DNA of 64,000 bases from Oscillospiraceae bacterium (GCA_004558145.1 SFDQ01000002.1:1-64000), one strand, 5' to 3'; positions 48,408 to 58,289 are shown, counted from the first letter of the stretch. Numbers and translations: made by a program. The notes: generated by a model not told the origin, from the letters alone.

Positions 48408-49367
48408 TCACCGGGGCAGGCCGTTGTTCATCAGGTGGGCATAATAGGTGCCCGGTTTCGTTTTCATCTCTTCTGCAAATTTGTAGCTGAGCTTGTGGAA
48501 GCAGTTCCTCTGGACCAACGCTTCCCAGACGTCCTCATCGAAGGGGCTGAACAGCCGCAGAAGCAGCACATGGGGCATGGCGTTGTCCGCCGGGATGACC
48601 TGCTCCCATTCCTCCGGGTAAGCCTCAATGGCCAATTGGAACATGTCATGGAGCAGGAAGTAATCGACCATCTTTTTGTGATGCGCCCAGTATTCATACA
48701 ACAGTGCCCGCGTCAGAAGGAGGATGGGATGATTTGTGCAGGCCGTGATGAACCAGCTGGAGATGACCGTTGCCTGACCGTCCCGCCCCGGCTTGAGAGT
48801 TTGGAACAAAAACAGGTCTGCGTCCAGCATATATTCCGGGATGTTTTTGCCGGAGCAGAACACCGTCGAGTCGATCCAGGTGCCGCCGTAACGGATCAGC
48901 AGCTCCAGACGCAGAAGGTCGGTCAGATGGGTGCGCGTGATGAGGCCCGCCTGTATCTTCTCCTCGATGAATGCCGGGAAGGAAACATAATCCCTGTAAT
49001 TTTCCTGGGTGAGCAGCACGATCTCCCGGTCAGGCAGGTTCTCCTGCAGGGAGCGATAGCACCGTTTCACCACGTCCGGCGCGTTCTCCATCCCTTGCAG
49101 CCAACAGACCCAGACCTTGTTTGAGCGCTGCCGGGGCAGCGTTTCGCCGTTTTGTGCCTGCCAGTCGGTGATGAAACGGCGGTACTTTTTGCGCAGCCGG
49201 CGCAGCACCCGGTTGTTCACCGAAAGGCGCACGATCTCCAGCGATGTGCGGGAAAATCCCTGCAGCGCCGTCTGTACCAGCGCGAAGAACAGCACCCGGG
49301 ACTGAGCATACTGCCGCAGCACCGCCGCCCCGTTCACTTTTTTGAAAATCGCAACAAACCCGTTCAT
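48408..49367 (-). CDS. Capsular polysaccharide glycosyltransferase (Caps_synth, GT32-like)
   Basis: A 319-residue sugar transferase of the Caps_synth family (PF05704 type, related to GT32). The core KVWVCWLQGMENAPDVVKRCYRSL, then RTHLTDLLRLELLIRYGGTWIDSTV with a DXD-like area, is characteristic. Start at 49367, with AGGTGCCGGG ahead. It follows licD by 13 bases and ends before a hairpin. It probably adds a sugar to the polymer repeat unit. Confidence 0.88.
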   Translation of the reverse strand: MNGFVAIFKKVNGAAVLRQYAQSRVLFFALVQTALQGFSRTSLEIVRLSVNNRVLRRLRKKYRRFITDWQAQNGETLPRQRSNKVWVCWLQGMENAPDVVKRCYRSLQENLPDREIVLLTQENYRDYVSFPAFIEEKIQAGLITRTHLTDLLRLELLIRYGGTWIDSTVFCSGKNIPEYMLDADLFLFQTLKPGRDGQATVISSWFITACTNHPILLLTRALLYEYWAHHKKMVDYFLLHDMFQLAIEAYPEEWEQVIPADNAMPHVLLLRLFSPFDEDVWEALVQRNCFHKLSYKFAEEMKTKPGTYYAHLMNNGLPR

Positions 49368-49380
49368 TCCCGGCACCTGC

Positions 49381-50244
49381 TCACTGTTCGTCCAAACGAT
49401 AGGTATCGTATGTGTGGTGGGTCCCCCGCTGGTCTTCCGGCAGCGGAGTCATATAATCGCCGTAACCCATTTTCAGAATGCGGTCGTACTCCGCCGGGAC
49501 AGGAAACTCACCGGTCTCAAAGGGCACACGGATGGTGGAGAACCACTCTTTTTTGTAGACGTTCTTGTTCTGCCCCCGGCGCTCCGTCCAGGGCTGAGCC
49601 ACACAGGCCACATATTCGCTGGCCTCATAGGCGTTTTTCCGGCACTGGCGCTCCTGCTTTTGGATGTAATGCCGGTTGCCCAGCAGGTTCGCCCAAAGAT
49701 AGGCGGGCAGTTTGACGGCCATTTTCAGGCGGGAGGCGGTGTTATCCACGCCGTATCCCTTCCGGCTGGTGAGGAAGCAGAGCGATGCGGTGCGCTTGCT
49801 TTTGTGCACCAGTTTCTGGGCCGCGGCCATATCGCTGCCCACGCCGTCCAAAGGATAAATATCCACGAACAGGCCGATGCCGTAGTCCTTTTCGTTGTCA
49901 AACTCGATCTTATAGCGCATGTCGCTCATGCGGGCGATGGGATGGGGATACTGGGGCACCAGCGAGTTTTCAAACAGCTTGAAGGGAGCCATCTCCTTCT
50001 CGTGCCCGGCACAGTAGCGCACCAGCCTGTCGTAGTCAGGCCGGGGCATCATCACGTCGATGTCGTCGTCCCAGGGGATGATGCCCTTGTCGCGAATGGC
50101 GCCGATCAGCGAGCCGTACATCAAAAAATAGGTCAGCTGCTGCTCTGTGCACAGTTTGTCGATGAACCGCAGCACCTCAAACGCCCCCAGCTGCGCCTCT
50201 CGGAACGTCAGCTTTTCCCCCGGTGTTCTTTCCATCACAGCCAC
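49381..50244 (-). CDS. licD: LicD-family phosphocholine transferase
   Basis: A 287-residue LicD-family protein that transfers phosphocholine from CDP-choline to a surface glycan. The signature YFLMYGSLIGAIRDKGIIPWDDDIDVMMPRPDYDRL is intact, including the Asp cluster. It begins at GTG 50244 after GGGGGATCAC. With the LicB-, LicC- and LicA-like proteins it completes a choline-decoration pathway. LicD relatives can also transfer phosphoribitol or similar groups. Confidence 0.93.
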   Translation of the reverse strand: MAVMERTPGEKLTFREAQLGAFEVLRFIDKLCTEQQLTYFLMYGSLIGAIRDKGIIPWDDDIDVMMPRPDYDRLVRYCAGHEKEMAPFKLFENSLVPQYPHPIARMSDMRYKIEFDNEKDYGIGLFVDIYPLDGVGSDMAAAQKLVHKSKRTASLCFLTSRKGYGVDNTASRLKMAVKLPAYLWANLLGNRHYIQKQERQCRKNAYEASEYVACVAQPWTERRGQNKNVYKKEWFSTIRVPFETGEFPVPAEYDRILKMGYGDYMTPLPEDQRGTHHTYDTYRLDEQ

Positions 50245-50301
50245 GTGATCCCCCTTCTGTATTCCTGGCTTGCGCAGCGCCGTGAGGCGGAACAGCCCGT
50301 A

Positions 50302-51780
50302 TCAGCCCTTTCCGTCCGGGGCGTGGCGGTTCCGTTTGTTTCTCAGCCTGGCGTATACCATCTTTATATTTTCCATCAAAAATGCGTCGCGCATCAACAG
50401 CAGCGCCCCAAAGTATACGGATGCGCCGCCTCCAATGGCCACACACAGCATCAGGAACGTCTGATCTGCCGACCGGCAGAACAGATAGACCGCGACCAGC
50501 ATCAACAGCCCGCTGATCCAGTTTTTTACCGAAAGGCGCAGCAATTCCCCAATGTTTACAAGCTTTTTCCTGCTGAGGAAGGCAAGCAGCATCGATGCTC
50601 CTACCGCTTCTGCTGCGACTGATGCGGCCGCCGCGCCCACCGAAAGAAATCTTGGGATCAGCACCGCGTTCATGGCCACGTTCACCACAGCGCTGGTCAC
50701 AACAGCCATCGTATATACGTTCTGCTGCTTTGTGGGGATGAGGTACTGCACGCCGACCACATTGCTGATGGAAACAGCGACCACCACACAGCTGTAGATG
50801 GGCATCAGGATCTCGATCTTCTCATACCCCGGCCCGTAAAACACCGGCACAAACAGATGTGCAAATCCAATCAGGCCGCACATGATGGGTATGCCCAGAA
50901 GCCACACGAACTGAAACGACTTTTTCAGGTAGCTCTTGATCCCCGCTTCATCCTGTTTGTGATACAGCTGGGCGATCCGGGGCGCTACCACCGTTCCCAG
51001 TGAGGTAACGACCATCAGCGCAACACGCACTACCTTCTCGGTCTGCTCATAATACCCGTTTTCTGCCGCGCTGGGCGAGAACGCCCCGATCATCATTTTG
51101 TCCAGCACGCTGTACAGCTGGATTGCAATGGTCGGAATGAACAAGAGAAATATCTCCCGCACATCCTTGAACGGCCGCCATTCCCGCATCGGAATGGCGC
51201 GGACAAGACGCGGCACGTACGGCCACACCGACAGATTCCCCAGCAGTGTCATGCCGCCGAGTATCCCGGTGTAGACCACCACGTCGTCCGGAGATTTTAC
51301 CATCAAAAACAGCAGAAAGACGTTCAGCAGTTTGGTCAGTGTGTCCCGCACGACGATTTTTTTGAACTCTTCCATCCCCTGAAACAACCAGGAGACGTCC
51401 GCCGCAACTGCCACCAGATACAGCATCTGCACCAGGGCGGGCACCTTGTACTTGCAAAAGCCCGAAGCCAGATAAACGCAATAGACCGCACTGCACAGCA
51501 GCGTGGTCACAAGGCGAAATGAAAAAACGTCAAAAAACTTTCTGCTTCGTTCGACCACATCGTTCTGGTAGTATGCAATGGTCCGTTGGGCATAGGACGT
51601 TGTGCCCATCACCGCAGCCAGCACAAAGCAGGAAACCACAGAATAGGTGTAGCTGTAGATGCCGATCCCTTCCGCGCCCAGCGTTCGGGCAATGTACGGT
51701 GTTGTAACGATCGGCACAAGGAGCACCAGCACCTGATAGCTCATATTGAGGAAATAGTTCACTTTTATGCTTTTGCCCAT
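50302..51780 (-). CDS. Wzx-like polysaccharide flippase
   Basis: A 492-residue flippase of the polysaccharide transport (PST/MOP) family with 12-14 membrane helices. The opening FLNMSYQVLVLLVPIVTTPYIARTLGAEGIGIYSYTYSVVSCFVLAAVMGTTSYAQRTIA is the family signature. It moves lipid-linked repeat units across the membrane for the Wzy-dependent pathway. It sits between licD and a GT2 gene on one strand. Confidence 0.93.
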   Translation of the reverse strand: MGKSIKVNYFLNMSYQVLVLLVPIVTTPYIARTLGAEGIGIYSYTYSVVSCFVLAAVMGTTSYAQRTIAYYQNDVVERSRKFFDVFSFRLVTTLLCSAVYCVYLASGFCKYKVPALVQMLYLVAVAADVSWLFQGMEEFKKIVVRDTLTKLLNVFLLFLMVKSPDDVVVYTGILGGMTLLGNLSVWPYVPRLVRAIPMREWRPFKDVREIFLLFIPTIAIQLYSVLDKMMIGAFSPSAAENGYYEQTEKVVRVALMVVTSLGTVVAPRIAQLYHKQDEAGIKSYLKKSFQFVWLLGIPIMCGLIGFAHLFVPVFYGPGYEKIEILMPIYSCVVVAVSISNVVGVQYLIPTKQQNVYTMAVVTSAVVNVAMNAVLIPRFLSVGAAAASVAAEAVGASMLLAFLSRKKLVNIGELLRLSVKNWISGLLMLVAVYLFCRSADQTFLMLCVAIGGGASVYFGALLLMRDAFLMENIKMVYARLRNKRNRHAPDGKG

Positions 51781-51844
51781 TGTTTTCCTCTGCTCCCGCC
51801 TTCACCGACTGCTGTTTTCACAGCTTTGGCTTTTTACCGCCGTT

Positions 51845-52762
51845 TCATCGCGTTCCAAGAAAGATGGAACAGCGGATGGTGGCGCTCATGTTCTTGTTCA
51901 TATATCTCGTCTTGCAGGACAGTGCCAGCCCCGCCCTGGAGAAAAGCGACCGCTTATATCCGGCCACCTTCTCCAGCCATGCCCGGTCATCTTCTTTCAA
52001 TTCACTGCCGTACAGCGTCAAAAGTGACCGTGCCTGTTCCGCGATGCCTGTCGCTCCGGCGTTGCTGACCGAACGGAGCCGCTCGACCAGCGTCCCCCAC
52101 AAGCCATGCGGCACACCGATCGTGTTGCCGCCGTGCTGGCGATACTTCATGCTGCATCTTGGGTCGAACACGACCCGGCCGCCCATCGCTCCGCACAATT
52201 CCACCGCATAGAAATCATGCATGACCACCCTGTCCGGCACCGCCTTCTCCTGTATCATCCGGGCAAGGGCATTGTTGAACACCATGGTGCACCCAAGGCA
52301 TCCACCCGCGCAGGTCACAGTTCGAAAATCTGTTCGAGGCGCGCTTTTATACACGCACCGGCCCAGCGGCAACAAGGCTTCATCCACCAGCTCCGCGTTG
52401 GAAAAATACAGCACGGCATTCTCCCGGGCGGCATCGATCTTTTCCAGAGTTTCCAGCGCCCACGACAATTTTTCAGGCATCCAGAAATCATCCTGGTCCG
52501 CAAACGCGTACCAGTCGTAACCCAAAGTGCGCCGCACAAGATCAAGGAAGCTCTGTGCCGGGCCCAGATTTTCGCCCGTATACCACCGAAGGAGCCCTCT
52601 CGATTCATAGTCGTTGAGGATGTCTTTCGTGCCGTCCGTTGAGCCGTCGTCCCGTACCCACAGATCCAACTCAAATTCACCTGTTTGATCGAGAATGGAG
52701 TCAAGCTGCTCCCGGATGAATCTCGCGCCATTGTAAGTGGACATCAAGACCGCTGCTTTCAT
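51845..52762 (-). CDS. Glycosyltransferase family 2 (rhamnosyl/alpha type)
   Basis: A 305-residue GT2. The N-terminal nucleotide-binding fold starts MKAAVLMSTYNGARFIREQLDSI and contains the DDGSTDGT and DQDD motifs. The DQDD and the later HDFY motif are typical of rhamnosyl-like GT2 enzymes. Start at 52762, after AAAAGGAG. It adds a sugar to the repeat unit; the specificity is not visible. Confidence 0.93.
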   Translation of the reverse strand: MKAAVLMSTYNGARFIREQLDSILDQTGEFELDLWVRDDGSTDGTKDILNDYESRGLLRWYTGENLGPAQSFLDLVRRTLGYDWYAFADQDDFWMPEKLSWALETLEKIDAARENAVLYFSNAELVDEALLPLGRCVYKSAPRTDFRTVTCAGGCLGCTMVFNNALARMIQEKAVPDRVVMHDFYAVELCGAMGGRVVFDPRCSMKYRQHGGNTIGVPHGLWGTLVERLRSVSNAGATGIAEQARSLLTLYGSELKEDDRAWLEKVAGYKRSLFSRAGLALSCKTRYMNKNMSATIRCSIFLGTR

Positions 52763-52814
52763 GGGCTTCTCCTTTTGCAATGAATGTGCGGACGGGCTCA
52801 GACGGGACGGAACA

Positions 52815-54053
52815 TCAGACGTTGTGCGCGCTGTTTCTGTTCTCGGCAAAGACCTTCTCATACTCCTGCCCGATCTTCTGCCAGCTGTAAGCCGTTTTCA
52901 CCCGCTGTTTGGCCTTTTCGCCCCAGACCTGCGCCTCGCAGGGCAAGATCTTGTCCGCCCGTTCGATCAGTGCGGCCAGACTGCCCGGCTCCTTCGTCCA
53001 GTAGAGCGCCGCGTCCTCGGCCACCTCCCGGTTGAAGCCCACGTCCAGCAGCAGGTTCAGGTCGGTGCTGCCCAGCGCCTCCAGCAGGCTGGGATTGGTG
53101 CCGCCCACCTCATGGCCATGGAGATACCCCCAGGCGTTTTCCCGGATCTTCTTCAGCAGCTCCTGGTCGTAGACCGTGCCCACGAACTTGATGCGCGGGT
53201 CACCTTTGAAGTGCAGCCGGGCCTCCAGCTGTTCCAGGAACTTGTCGTTCACGTTGGTGATGATGGCGAAGTCCCGGGGCGATGTGCTCTTCATGAATTC
53301 CCGGATCATCGTCTCATAGTTGTTCTCGGGCACAAAGCGGCCCACCACCAGGTAGTAACCGCCGGGCGCAAGGCCCTTGTCCCGCATCCATGCCGTGTAC
53401 TGCGGGGCATCGTCCGGCAGGGCACTGTCCCGCGTCTCCGCGCCGTAGGCGATGTAGGTGGTGCGGGGGTCGGCGCCGCCGGGGCCTTTGCCGTCGTAGC
53501 AGGCGTGGATGTAACTTTCGATGTTCGTTGAGTCGCAGATGACGAGGTCGCTGTGCCGGACCATCATCCCTTCGGACAATTTCCAGTATTTGCGCACGGG
53601 CGCGCTCCACTTGGCCCGCATCCACTCGTGGCCGTCCGGGTTCAGGAACAATTTGCCGCCAAGCTTGTGGATGCGCTTTTGGAAGTGCGCCGCAAAGGGG
53701 CCGATGCGGCAGGCCAAAATATAGACGATGGGATGGGGAATGTGGTGTTCCTCGATATAGCGGCAGCAGGCTTCCAGCGCCGCGATGTCATAAAAAATAG
53801 CCTCCGCAGGCCCGATGTTGGGCACCTTGATCTTAAAGCAGCGGGCATTGTGAAACTCAAAAAATCCGTTTCCCAAGGGCCGGGCGTCCGGCAGCCGGGT
53901 CTCGTCCATGCAGCCGTCACCGTTCGCCTTGCAGGCCACATGATACTTCAGTTCTCCGTTGTGCTGGTGATATTCCGTCAGTTTATACACGAAGGTCTCA
54001 TAGCCGCCGTACGCTCCCAGCGACTTGGCCCCGACGATAAACACATGCTGCAT
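52815..54053 (-). CDS. Rhamnosyltransferase-like glycosyltransferase (DUF1972 + GT4)
   Basis: A 412-residue two-domain enzyme with a DUF1972-type N-domain (HVFIVGAKSLGAYGGYETFV) and a GT4-type C-domain with YLVVGRFVPENNYETM and HGHEVGGTNPSLLEALG, as in Cps2T/RgpA rhamnosyltransferases that act second in streptococcal-type repeat units. Start at 54053, with GGAGGG ahead. It follows the initiating transferase by 43 bases, which fits a second-sugar role. Confidence 0.92.
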   Translation of the reverse strand: MQHVFIVGAKSLGAYGGYETFVYKLTEYHQHNGELKYHVACKANGDGCMDETRLPDARPLGNGFFEFHNARCFKIKVPNIGPAEAIFYDIAALEACCRYIEEHHIPHPIVYILACRIGPFAAHFQKRIHKLGGKLFLNPDGHEWMRAKWSAPVRKYWKLSEGMMVRHSDLVICDSTNIESYIHACYDGKGPGGADPRTTYIAYGAETRDSALPDDAPQYTAWMRDKGLAPGGYYLVVGRFVPENNYETMIREFMKSTSPRDFAIITNVNDKFLEQLEARLHFKGDPRIKFVGTVYDQELLKKIRENAWGYLHGHEVGGTNPSLLEALGSTDLNLLLDVGFNREVAEDAALYWTKEPGSLAALIERADKILPCEAQVWGEKAKQRVKTAYSWQKIGQEYEKVFAENRNSAHNV

Positions 54054-54095
54054 CTTACTTTCCCTCCTGCGGGCCATCCTTTGCACGGGCGGCGC

Positions 54096-55508
54096 TCAAT
54101 ACGCGCCGTCGCCCCGCAGCACCACGCCCACGGTTTTGAAGAGGATCTTCATATCGGTGAGGAATCCCTGTTCCTCCACATATTTCAGGTCCAGGCGCAT
54201 CCAGTCTTCAAAGCCCACATCGCTGCGCCCGCTCACCTGCCAGTAGCAGGTGAGACCCGGTTTCACCGCCAGACGGCCCCAGTCCCAGTCGGTGTACTGG
54301 GCCACTTCCCGGGGGATCGGCGGCCGCGGCCCCACGATGCTCATTTCCCCTTTCAGCACGTTCCACAGCTGCGGCAGCTCGTCGACGCTGGTCTTGCGGA
54401 TGAAGCGCCCCACCGGCGTGACGCGGGGGTCGTTCTCCATCTTGAAGGCGGGCCCATCCACCTGATTGTATTTCTGCAGTTCCGCCAGACGCTCTTCCGC
54501 GTCCACATACATGCTGCGGAACTTGTACATTTTGAAATGAACGCCGTTTTTCCCCACCCGCTCCTGGGCAAAGATCACGGGACCACCGTCGCACCGCTTC
54601 ACCGCGATGGCGGTGACCAGCATGATGGGACTGGCCAGCACCAAGCCCACCGTCGCCCCGGTCAGATCCATCGCGCGCTTCACGAACGCCCAAAGCGGGC
54701 CCTTGTCCGGGGTACTGCGCACGTTCAGCAGCTTCAGGTTCCCCGCCGCCTCCACCGTGGGCGTGGCAGGAATGAAATCGTTGTACTGGGGGATCACCGA
54801 CGCCTTTGCGCCGTAGCGGCCGCAGGCGGCGATCATTCCGCCAAGCCGCTCCGTGTCCGTGCCGGATAAGGCAAAAATCACCTGGTCCACCTGCTGTCCG
54901 CTCAGCAGCGCGGAAAAATCATCGTATCCGCCCAGGCGCGCCTCGCCGTATTCCGGATGGGCCTGCGCGGACACATATCCCATCAGCTGGCACCCATACC
55001 GGACATTCTCCTTCACGTACCGGATATAGCGTTCGGCAAATTCCCCGTCGCCCACCACAAGGATGTTCCGCCGGGCATAGCCCAGGCTCCGGCTGTGCCG
55101 CAGGATCGAACGGAACACAAGCCGCTTCGCCAGCACCAGCCCCACGCTGAACACATAGAAAAAGCCCAGCACCACACGGGAAAAATCGGTGAGGCGGGCA
55201 ATGTACAGCACAGCGCCCACGCCGAGAATACCGACGCCGTTGATGACGGCGATGGTGCCGGCTTCCTGAAAGAAATTTCGGAATCGGAATGAACCGTATA
55301 AGCGGCAGAACACATAGGCAAGGCCGATGCACACTGCATAGACGCAGGCCACCACCACATACTGCCGGTCGAACAAGCTGAAAAAGGAGGTCGGCGCGCC
55401 GCCCATATAGCCGTTTCGCAGCCAGGTGGCCAAGCCGTAGGCGACCAGGATCATCCCCACGTCAATGGTGAAATTGGCGATATTCACAAGACCCTGATGC
55501 CTGCGCAT
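54096..55508 (-). CDS. Undecaprenyl-phosphate sugar-1-phosphate transferase (WbaP/CpsE type)
   Basis: A 470-residue polyprenyl glycosylphosphotransferase. It has about five N-terminal helices, a CoA-binding-like domain (NILVVGDGEFAERYIRYV) and a C-terminal bacterial sugar transferase domain with the motifs RAMDLTGATVGLVLASP, KRCDGGPVIFAQERVGKNG, FRSMY, RKTSVDELPQLWNVLKGEMSIVGPRPP and KPGLTCYWQ. It attaches the first sugar to the lipid carrier. Start at 55508; the frame is open further upstream. It begins a new transcript after the palindromic terminators. Confidence 0.95.
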   Translation of the reverse strand: MRRHQGLVNIANFTIDVGMILVAYGLATWLRNGYMGGAPTSFFSLFDRQYVVVACVYAVCIGLAYVFCRLYGSFRFRNFFQEAGTIAVINGVGILGVGAVLYIARLTDFSRVVLGFFYVFSVGLVLAKRLVFRSILRHSRSLGYARRNILVVGDGEFAERYIRYVKENVRYGCQLMGYVSAQAHPEYGEARLGGYDDFSALLSGQQVDQVIFALSGTDTERLGGMIAACGRYGAKASVIPQYNDFIPATPTVEAAGNLKLLNVRSTPDKGPLWAFVKRAMDLTGATVGLVLASPIMLVTAIAVKRCDGGPVIFAQERVGKNGVHFKMYKFRSMYVDAEERLAELQKYNQVDGPAFKMENDPRVTPVGRFIRKTSVDELPQLWNVLKGEMSIVGPRPPIPREVAQYTDWDWGRLAVKPGLTCYWQVSGRSDVGFEDWMRLDLKYVEEQGFLTDMKILFKTVGVVLRGDGAY

Positions 55509-55547
55509 TGTTCCACACACCTTTTTTCTTTATGCTGACAAGAAGGA

Positions 55548-55594
55548 TTTTCCGTGATGGTTCCCATCACGGAAAAAAGGGGCATGCCCCTTTT
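55548..55594 (-). terminator. Two adjacent hairpins, one a perfect 20-bp palindrome
   Basis: AAAAGGGGCATGCCCCTTTT (55575-55594) is a perfect palindrome that forms a strong symmetric terminator. A second 13-bp stem lies at 55548-55560 with 55564-55576, overlapping it. They lie between the wzy-like gene and the WbaP gene. Confidence 0.75.
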
Positions 55595-55641
55595 GCGGCA
55601 GAGCCACGCTTCAGCGAAGATGCCGTGCCCGTATTTTCGAT

Positions 55642-56985
55642 TCAAGAAGTCGTTTGCGGGGCGCCCGTGTCAGGCGCGAAATCCCCCACCCGCTCTTTCG
55701 GCAGCAGGAAAAGCACGCAGGGCATCAGCCACAGGCACACATTGACGCAGGGCCAGATTACGTGGTTCTCCATGAACCCGTGGGCCAGCATCACCACAAG
55801 GCAGGCGCTCTCGGTCACGGCGCCCTTTTTCATGAGCCGCCAGAGCAGCGCCGCCATTGCACCCCAGAGCAGAACGCTCGCCACCGGGCCCGCATAGATC
55901 CACAGGTTGGCGAAGCAGTTGTCCACAACGTAATCGGCATCCCACAGGCCCTGTCCCGCGATTGCCAGGGATGTTTCGGAAAGGGCCTTGTTCGCAAGGT
56001 ACAGACGGCCCGTAAAGATGTCGTTCAGTTTCACCAGCAGCGCGTTGTCTGGCGTGTACAGCCAGCTGCCCAGCAGGCTGGCCGCCAACGCCAGCACGGG
56101 AGCCGCACTCACCAGCGCCCGCACCCACACCGGCCGCGCGATCCCCGGCAAAAAACGAAGCAGCAACGTCAGCGCGATGAGCAGCGCGAGGCAGACCACG
56201 GCGGCACGGCTGGCAGGGCCCTCGTTGCAAAACACCAACGCCGCAGCCAGCACAACAAAATCGAACCATTTCAAATTCCGCACCTGCCGCAGACAGACAT
56301 ACATAAGGCACAGGGCAAGCACGATAACTCCGGTGAGATTATACCACCCATATCCGAAGCTGTTGCGCATACGGCCGTCGTCCCACAATTCGGACAGGGT
56401 GCCGATCCATCCGGCCGACGAGGCCAGGACCACCGCCAGAAAGCTGGCACAGCTCGTCACAAGCCCGGCTTTCAGCGTGCGCCGCAGCGGAGCATCCTTT
56501 GCCGCAAGCATGTAGAACAGCACCATGGCGAACCAGTACTGATGATTATTGAGATAGACCCAGCGGAACACAAAGAAAAAGCAGTATGCCGCGGCCAGCT
56601 GCCGGCCGGAATAGCGGGTAAAGAGCACTATTTTCAGAATAAGGAGCATCGAATAGGCGATGTTCAGCCAGGACGCGAGGAAGCCATACCACGGCAGGTC
56701 CAGTTCCCGCACGAGACTGTTCATAAAGAACATGTCAAACTGAAGCAGCACCACCGACAAAAGGAACATCCAACCGCCGACCGCTGCCCGCGCATCGCCA
56801 CCCCAGCCGCCGAACAAGAACACTTCATCGCTCAGGCCGGCGCGCACTTTTTGCGCAAAGCTGCCTTTTGCCGTCACAAGCGCCCGCACCGCGAGCCAAA
56901 CAAGGCCCAGGGTCCAGCCGATCAGAACGAAGTCAAGATAACCGTAGATGCCGGTGGTAAAAAGCGACAGGGGCACTGGTTTCAT
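55642..56985 (-). CDS. Wzy-like O-antigen/capsule polymerase
   Basis: A 447-residue membrane protein with about 11-12 helices and a larger loop near 330-370 (LYTPDNALLVKLNDIFTGRLYLAN). Such topology, with poor sequence conservation, and its place among WbaP, Wzx and glycosyltransferase genes fits a Wzy polymerase that links repeat units outside the cell. The ATG at 56985 is chosen although the AGAGAAAGG is close; a GTG at 57054 is the upstream alternative. The assignment rests on topology and context. Confidence 0.75.
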   Translation of the reverse strand: MKPVPLSLFTTGIYGYLDFVLIGWTLGLVWLAVRALVTAKGSFAQKVRAGLSDEVFLFGGWGGDARAAVGGWMFLLSVVLLQFDMFFMNSLVRELDLPWYGFLASWLNIAYSMLLILKIVLFTRYSGRQLAAAYCFFFVFRWVYLNNHQYWFAMVLFYMLAAKDAPLRRTLKAGLVTSCASFLAVVLASSAGWIGTLSELWDDGRMRNSFGYGWYNLTGVIVLALCLMYVCLRQVRNLKWFDFVVLAAALVFCNEGPASRAAVVCLALLIALTLLLRFLPGIARPVWVRALVSAAPVLALAASLLGSWLYTPDNALLVKLNDIFTGRLYLANKALSETSLAIAGQGLWDADYVVDNCFANLWIYAGPVASVLLWGAMAALLWRLMKKGAVTESACLVVMLAHGFMENHVIWPCVNVCLWLMPCVLFLLPKERVGDFAPDTGAPQTTS

Positions 56986-57124
56986 CCTTTCTCTGCCTGC
57001 GCTGCGGCGCAAATTTTCGTTTTTATTATACTGTTTTTCGGCAGGCTTGTCCACGGGGAAGGTAACAAGTCCAAGCTCACTTTCATGCAGCCCAGTGCTG
57101 TTCTATCCCCCTGCACAGCTTTAA

Positions 57125-57157
57125 AAAGCGCCCCCATCCAAGGACGGCAGGCGCTTT
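57125..57157 (-). terminator. Terminator after the acyltransferase gene
   Basis: An 8-bp stem (57125-57132 with 57150-57157) followed by TTTTTAAA on the minus strand. It ends the right-hand polysaccharide transcript. Confidence 0.7.
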
Positions 57158-57196
57158 AGTGTTTTATACAAATCTCTGGTTTAAAGCCAGATTATC

Positions 57197-58201
57197 TTAT
57201 GCCTGCTTTCGCGCTTTTATCCAAAGCGGCAACATGACAATAAGATAAGACAACCCCAGAGTTCCCACCAGCACGATCGCAAACTGTACCATAGGCATCG
57301 AATCCAAAAAGCCCGTTTTATACAGTGTTCTGACTATCGGCAGGTGAACGAGATACATAGGCATGCTCAATGCGCCACCCAGTTGCATAAAGCGCAGGCT
57401 GAGAAGCTTATGCATTATTCCATCTTGTCTGCACGCCAAGCAGATGTGTATATTGATGCTCAGCAGCATCATCAATCCATATAGAAGCGGCGAATACAAT
57501 TTCAGATCCGCTGCCAGGATCGACGCCACAAGCAATATCACAACCGCGCATTCCATCCATGCAGTCGAGATGTTGCTTATTTTTGCTGCAATCGCGGGCA
57601 TTTTACTGCCCAAGACGAGGCCTGTTCCATAGCAAAGGAATGGCCACGGCATCCAAATCCCGGTAAACCATCCGCCCATGAAAGGATATGCAAAGACATA
57701 TACCACATATCCAATCGCCAAAAAAGCCAAAAAGCACTTTGAACTGTAAAAATTTCGTTTTAAAAGCAATCCGGTCAAGCACCAATAGAACAATACGCAT
57801 GACAAAAACCAAGCCGCACCGTTCAATTCAGCCGAAGCATTGTTATATGGGAACCAGGACTGAATGCACAGCAAATGTTTCAAGACCACATTTCTTTCGC
57901 TTGTGAACATCTTCCAGCCGTAAAGCACCACAGCTAAGTAGAGCACAGTGCATACGTACAACGGGTATATTTTTCTGATTTTTCGTCGCAGTGTCTGTGA
58001 CCACCGGATTTTAGAAATATCCTTTCCGTAAGTCACAAAGAAACCCGACAGCATGAAAAAGATAACATTTGCTATTTCGCCGCGGAATAACATCTGCAGA
58101 TTCAATCCAAGACCACGCTCTACAAAACTGTATGTGTGCCAAAGCAGGACTATCCACGCCGCCACGAATCGCAGACCTTCTATGGATGCGTTTCTTCGCA
58201 C
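57197..58201 (-). CDS. Acyltransferase family 3 membrane protein
   Basis: A 334-residue membrane acyltransferase (family 3, OafA type) with about ten helices. The N-terminal ASIEGLRFVAAWIVLLWHTYSF contains the catalytic-type His, and the FFMLSGFFVTYG segment is typical. These enzymes add acetyl or similar groups to surface sugars. It starts with GTG at 58201, after GGGAGG. It is the last gene of the kdsB-side unit. Confidence 0.92.
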   Translation of the reverse strand: MRRNASIEGLRFVAAWIVLLWHTYSFVERGLGLNLQMLFRGEIANVIFFMLSGFFVTYGKDISKIRWSQTLRRKIRKIYPLYVCTVLYLAVVLYGWKMFTSERNVVLKHLLCIQSWFPYNNASAELNGAAWFLSCVLFYWCLTGLLLKRNFYSSKCFLAFLAIGYVVYVFAYPFMGGWFTGIWMPWPFLCYGTGLVLGSKMPAIAAKISNISTAWMECAVVILLVASILAADLKLYSPLLYGLMMLLSINIHICLACRQDGIMHKLLSLRFMQLGGALSMPMYLVHLPIVRTLYKTGFLDSMPMVQFAIVLVGTLGLSYLIVMLPLWIKARKQA

Positions 58202-58289
58202 ATTTGACCTCCCTTCTCAATTAAACGGTCAATGATGCCGAAAGGGGTCCTGTTGCATAGAGCAGTAAAACTCGCTTTTTGCAAATGCA

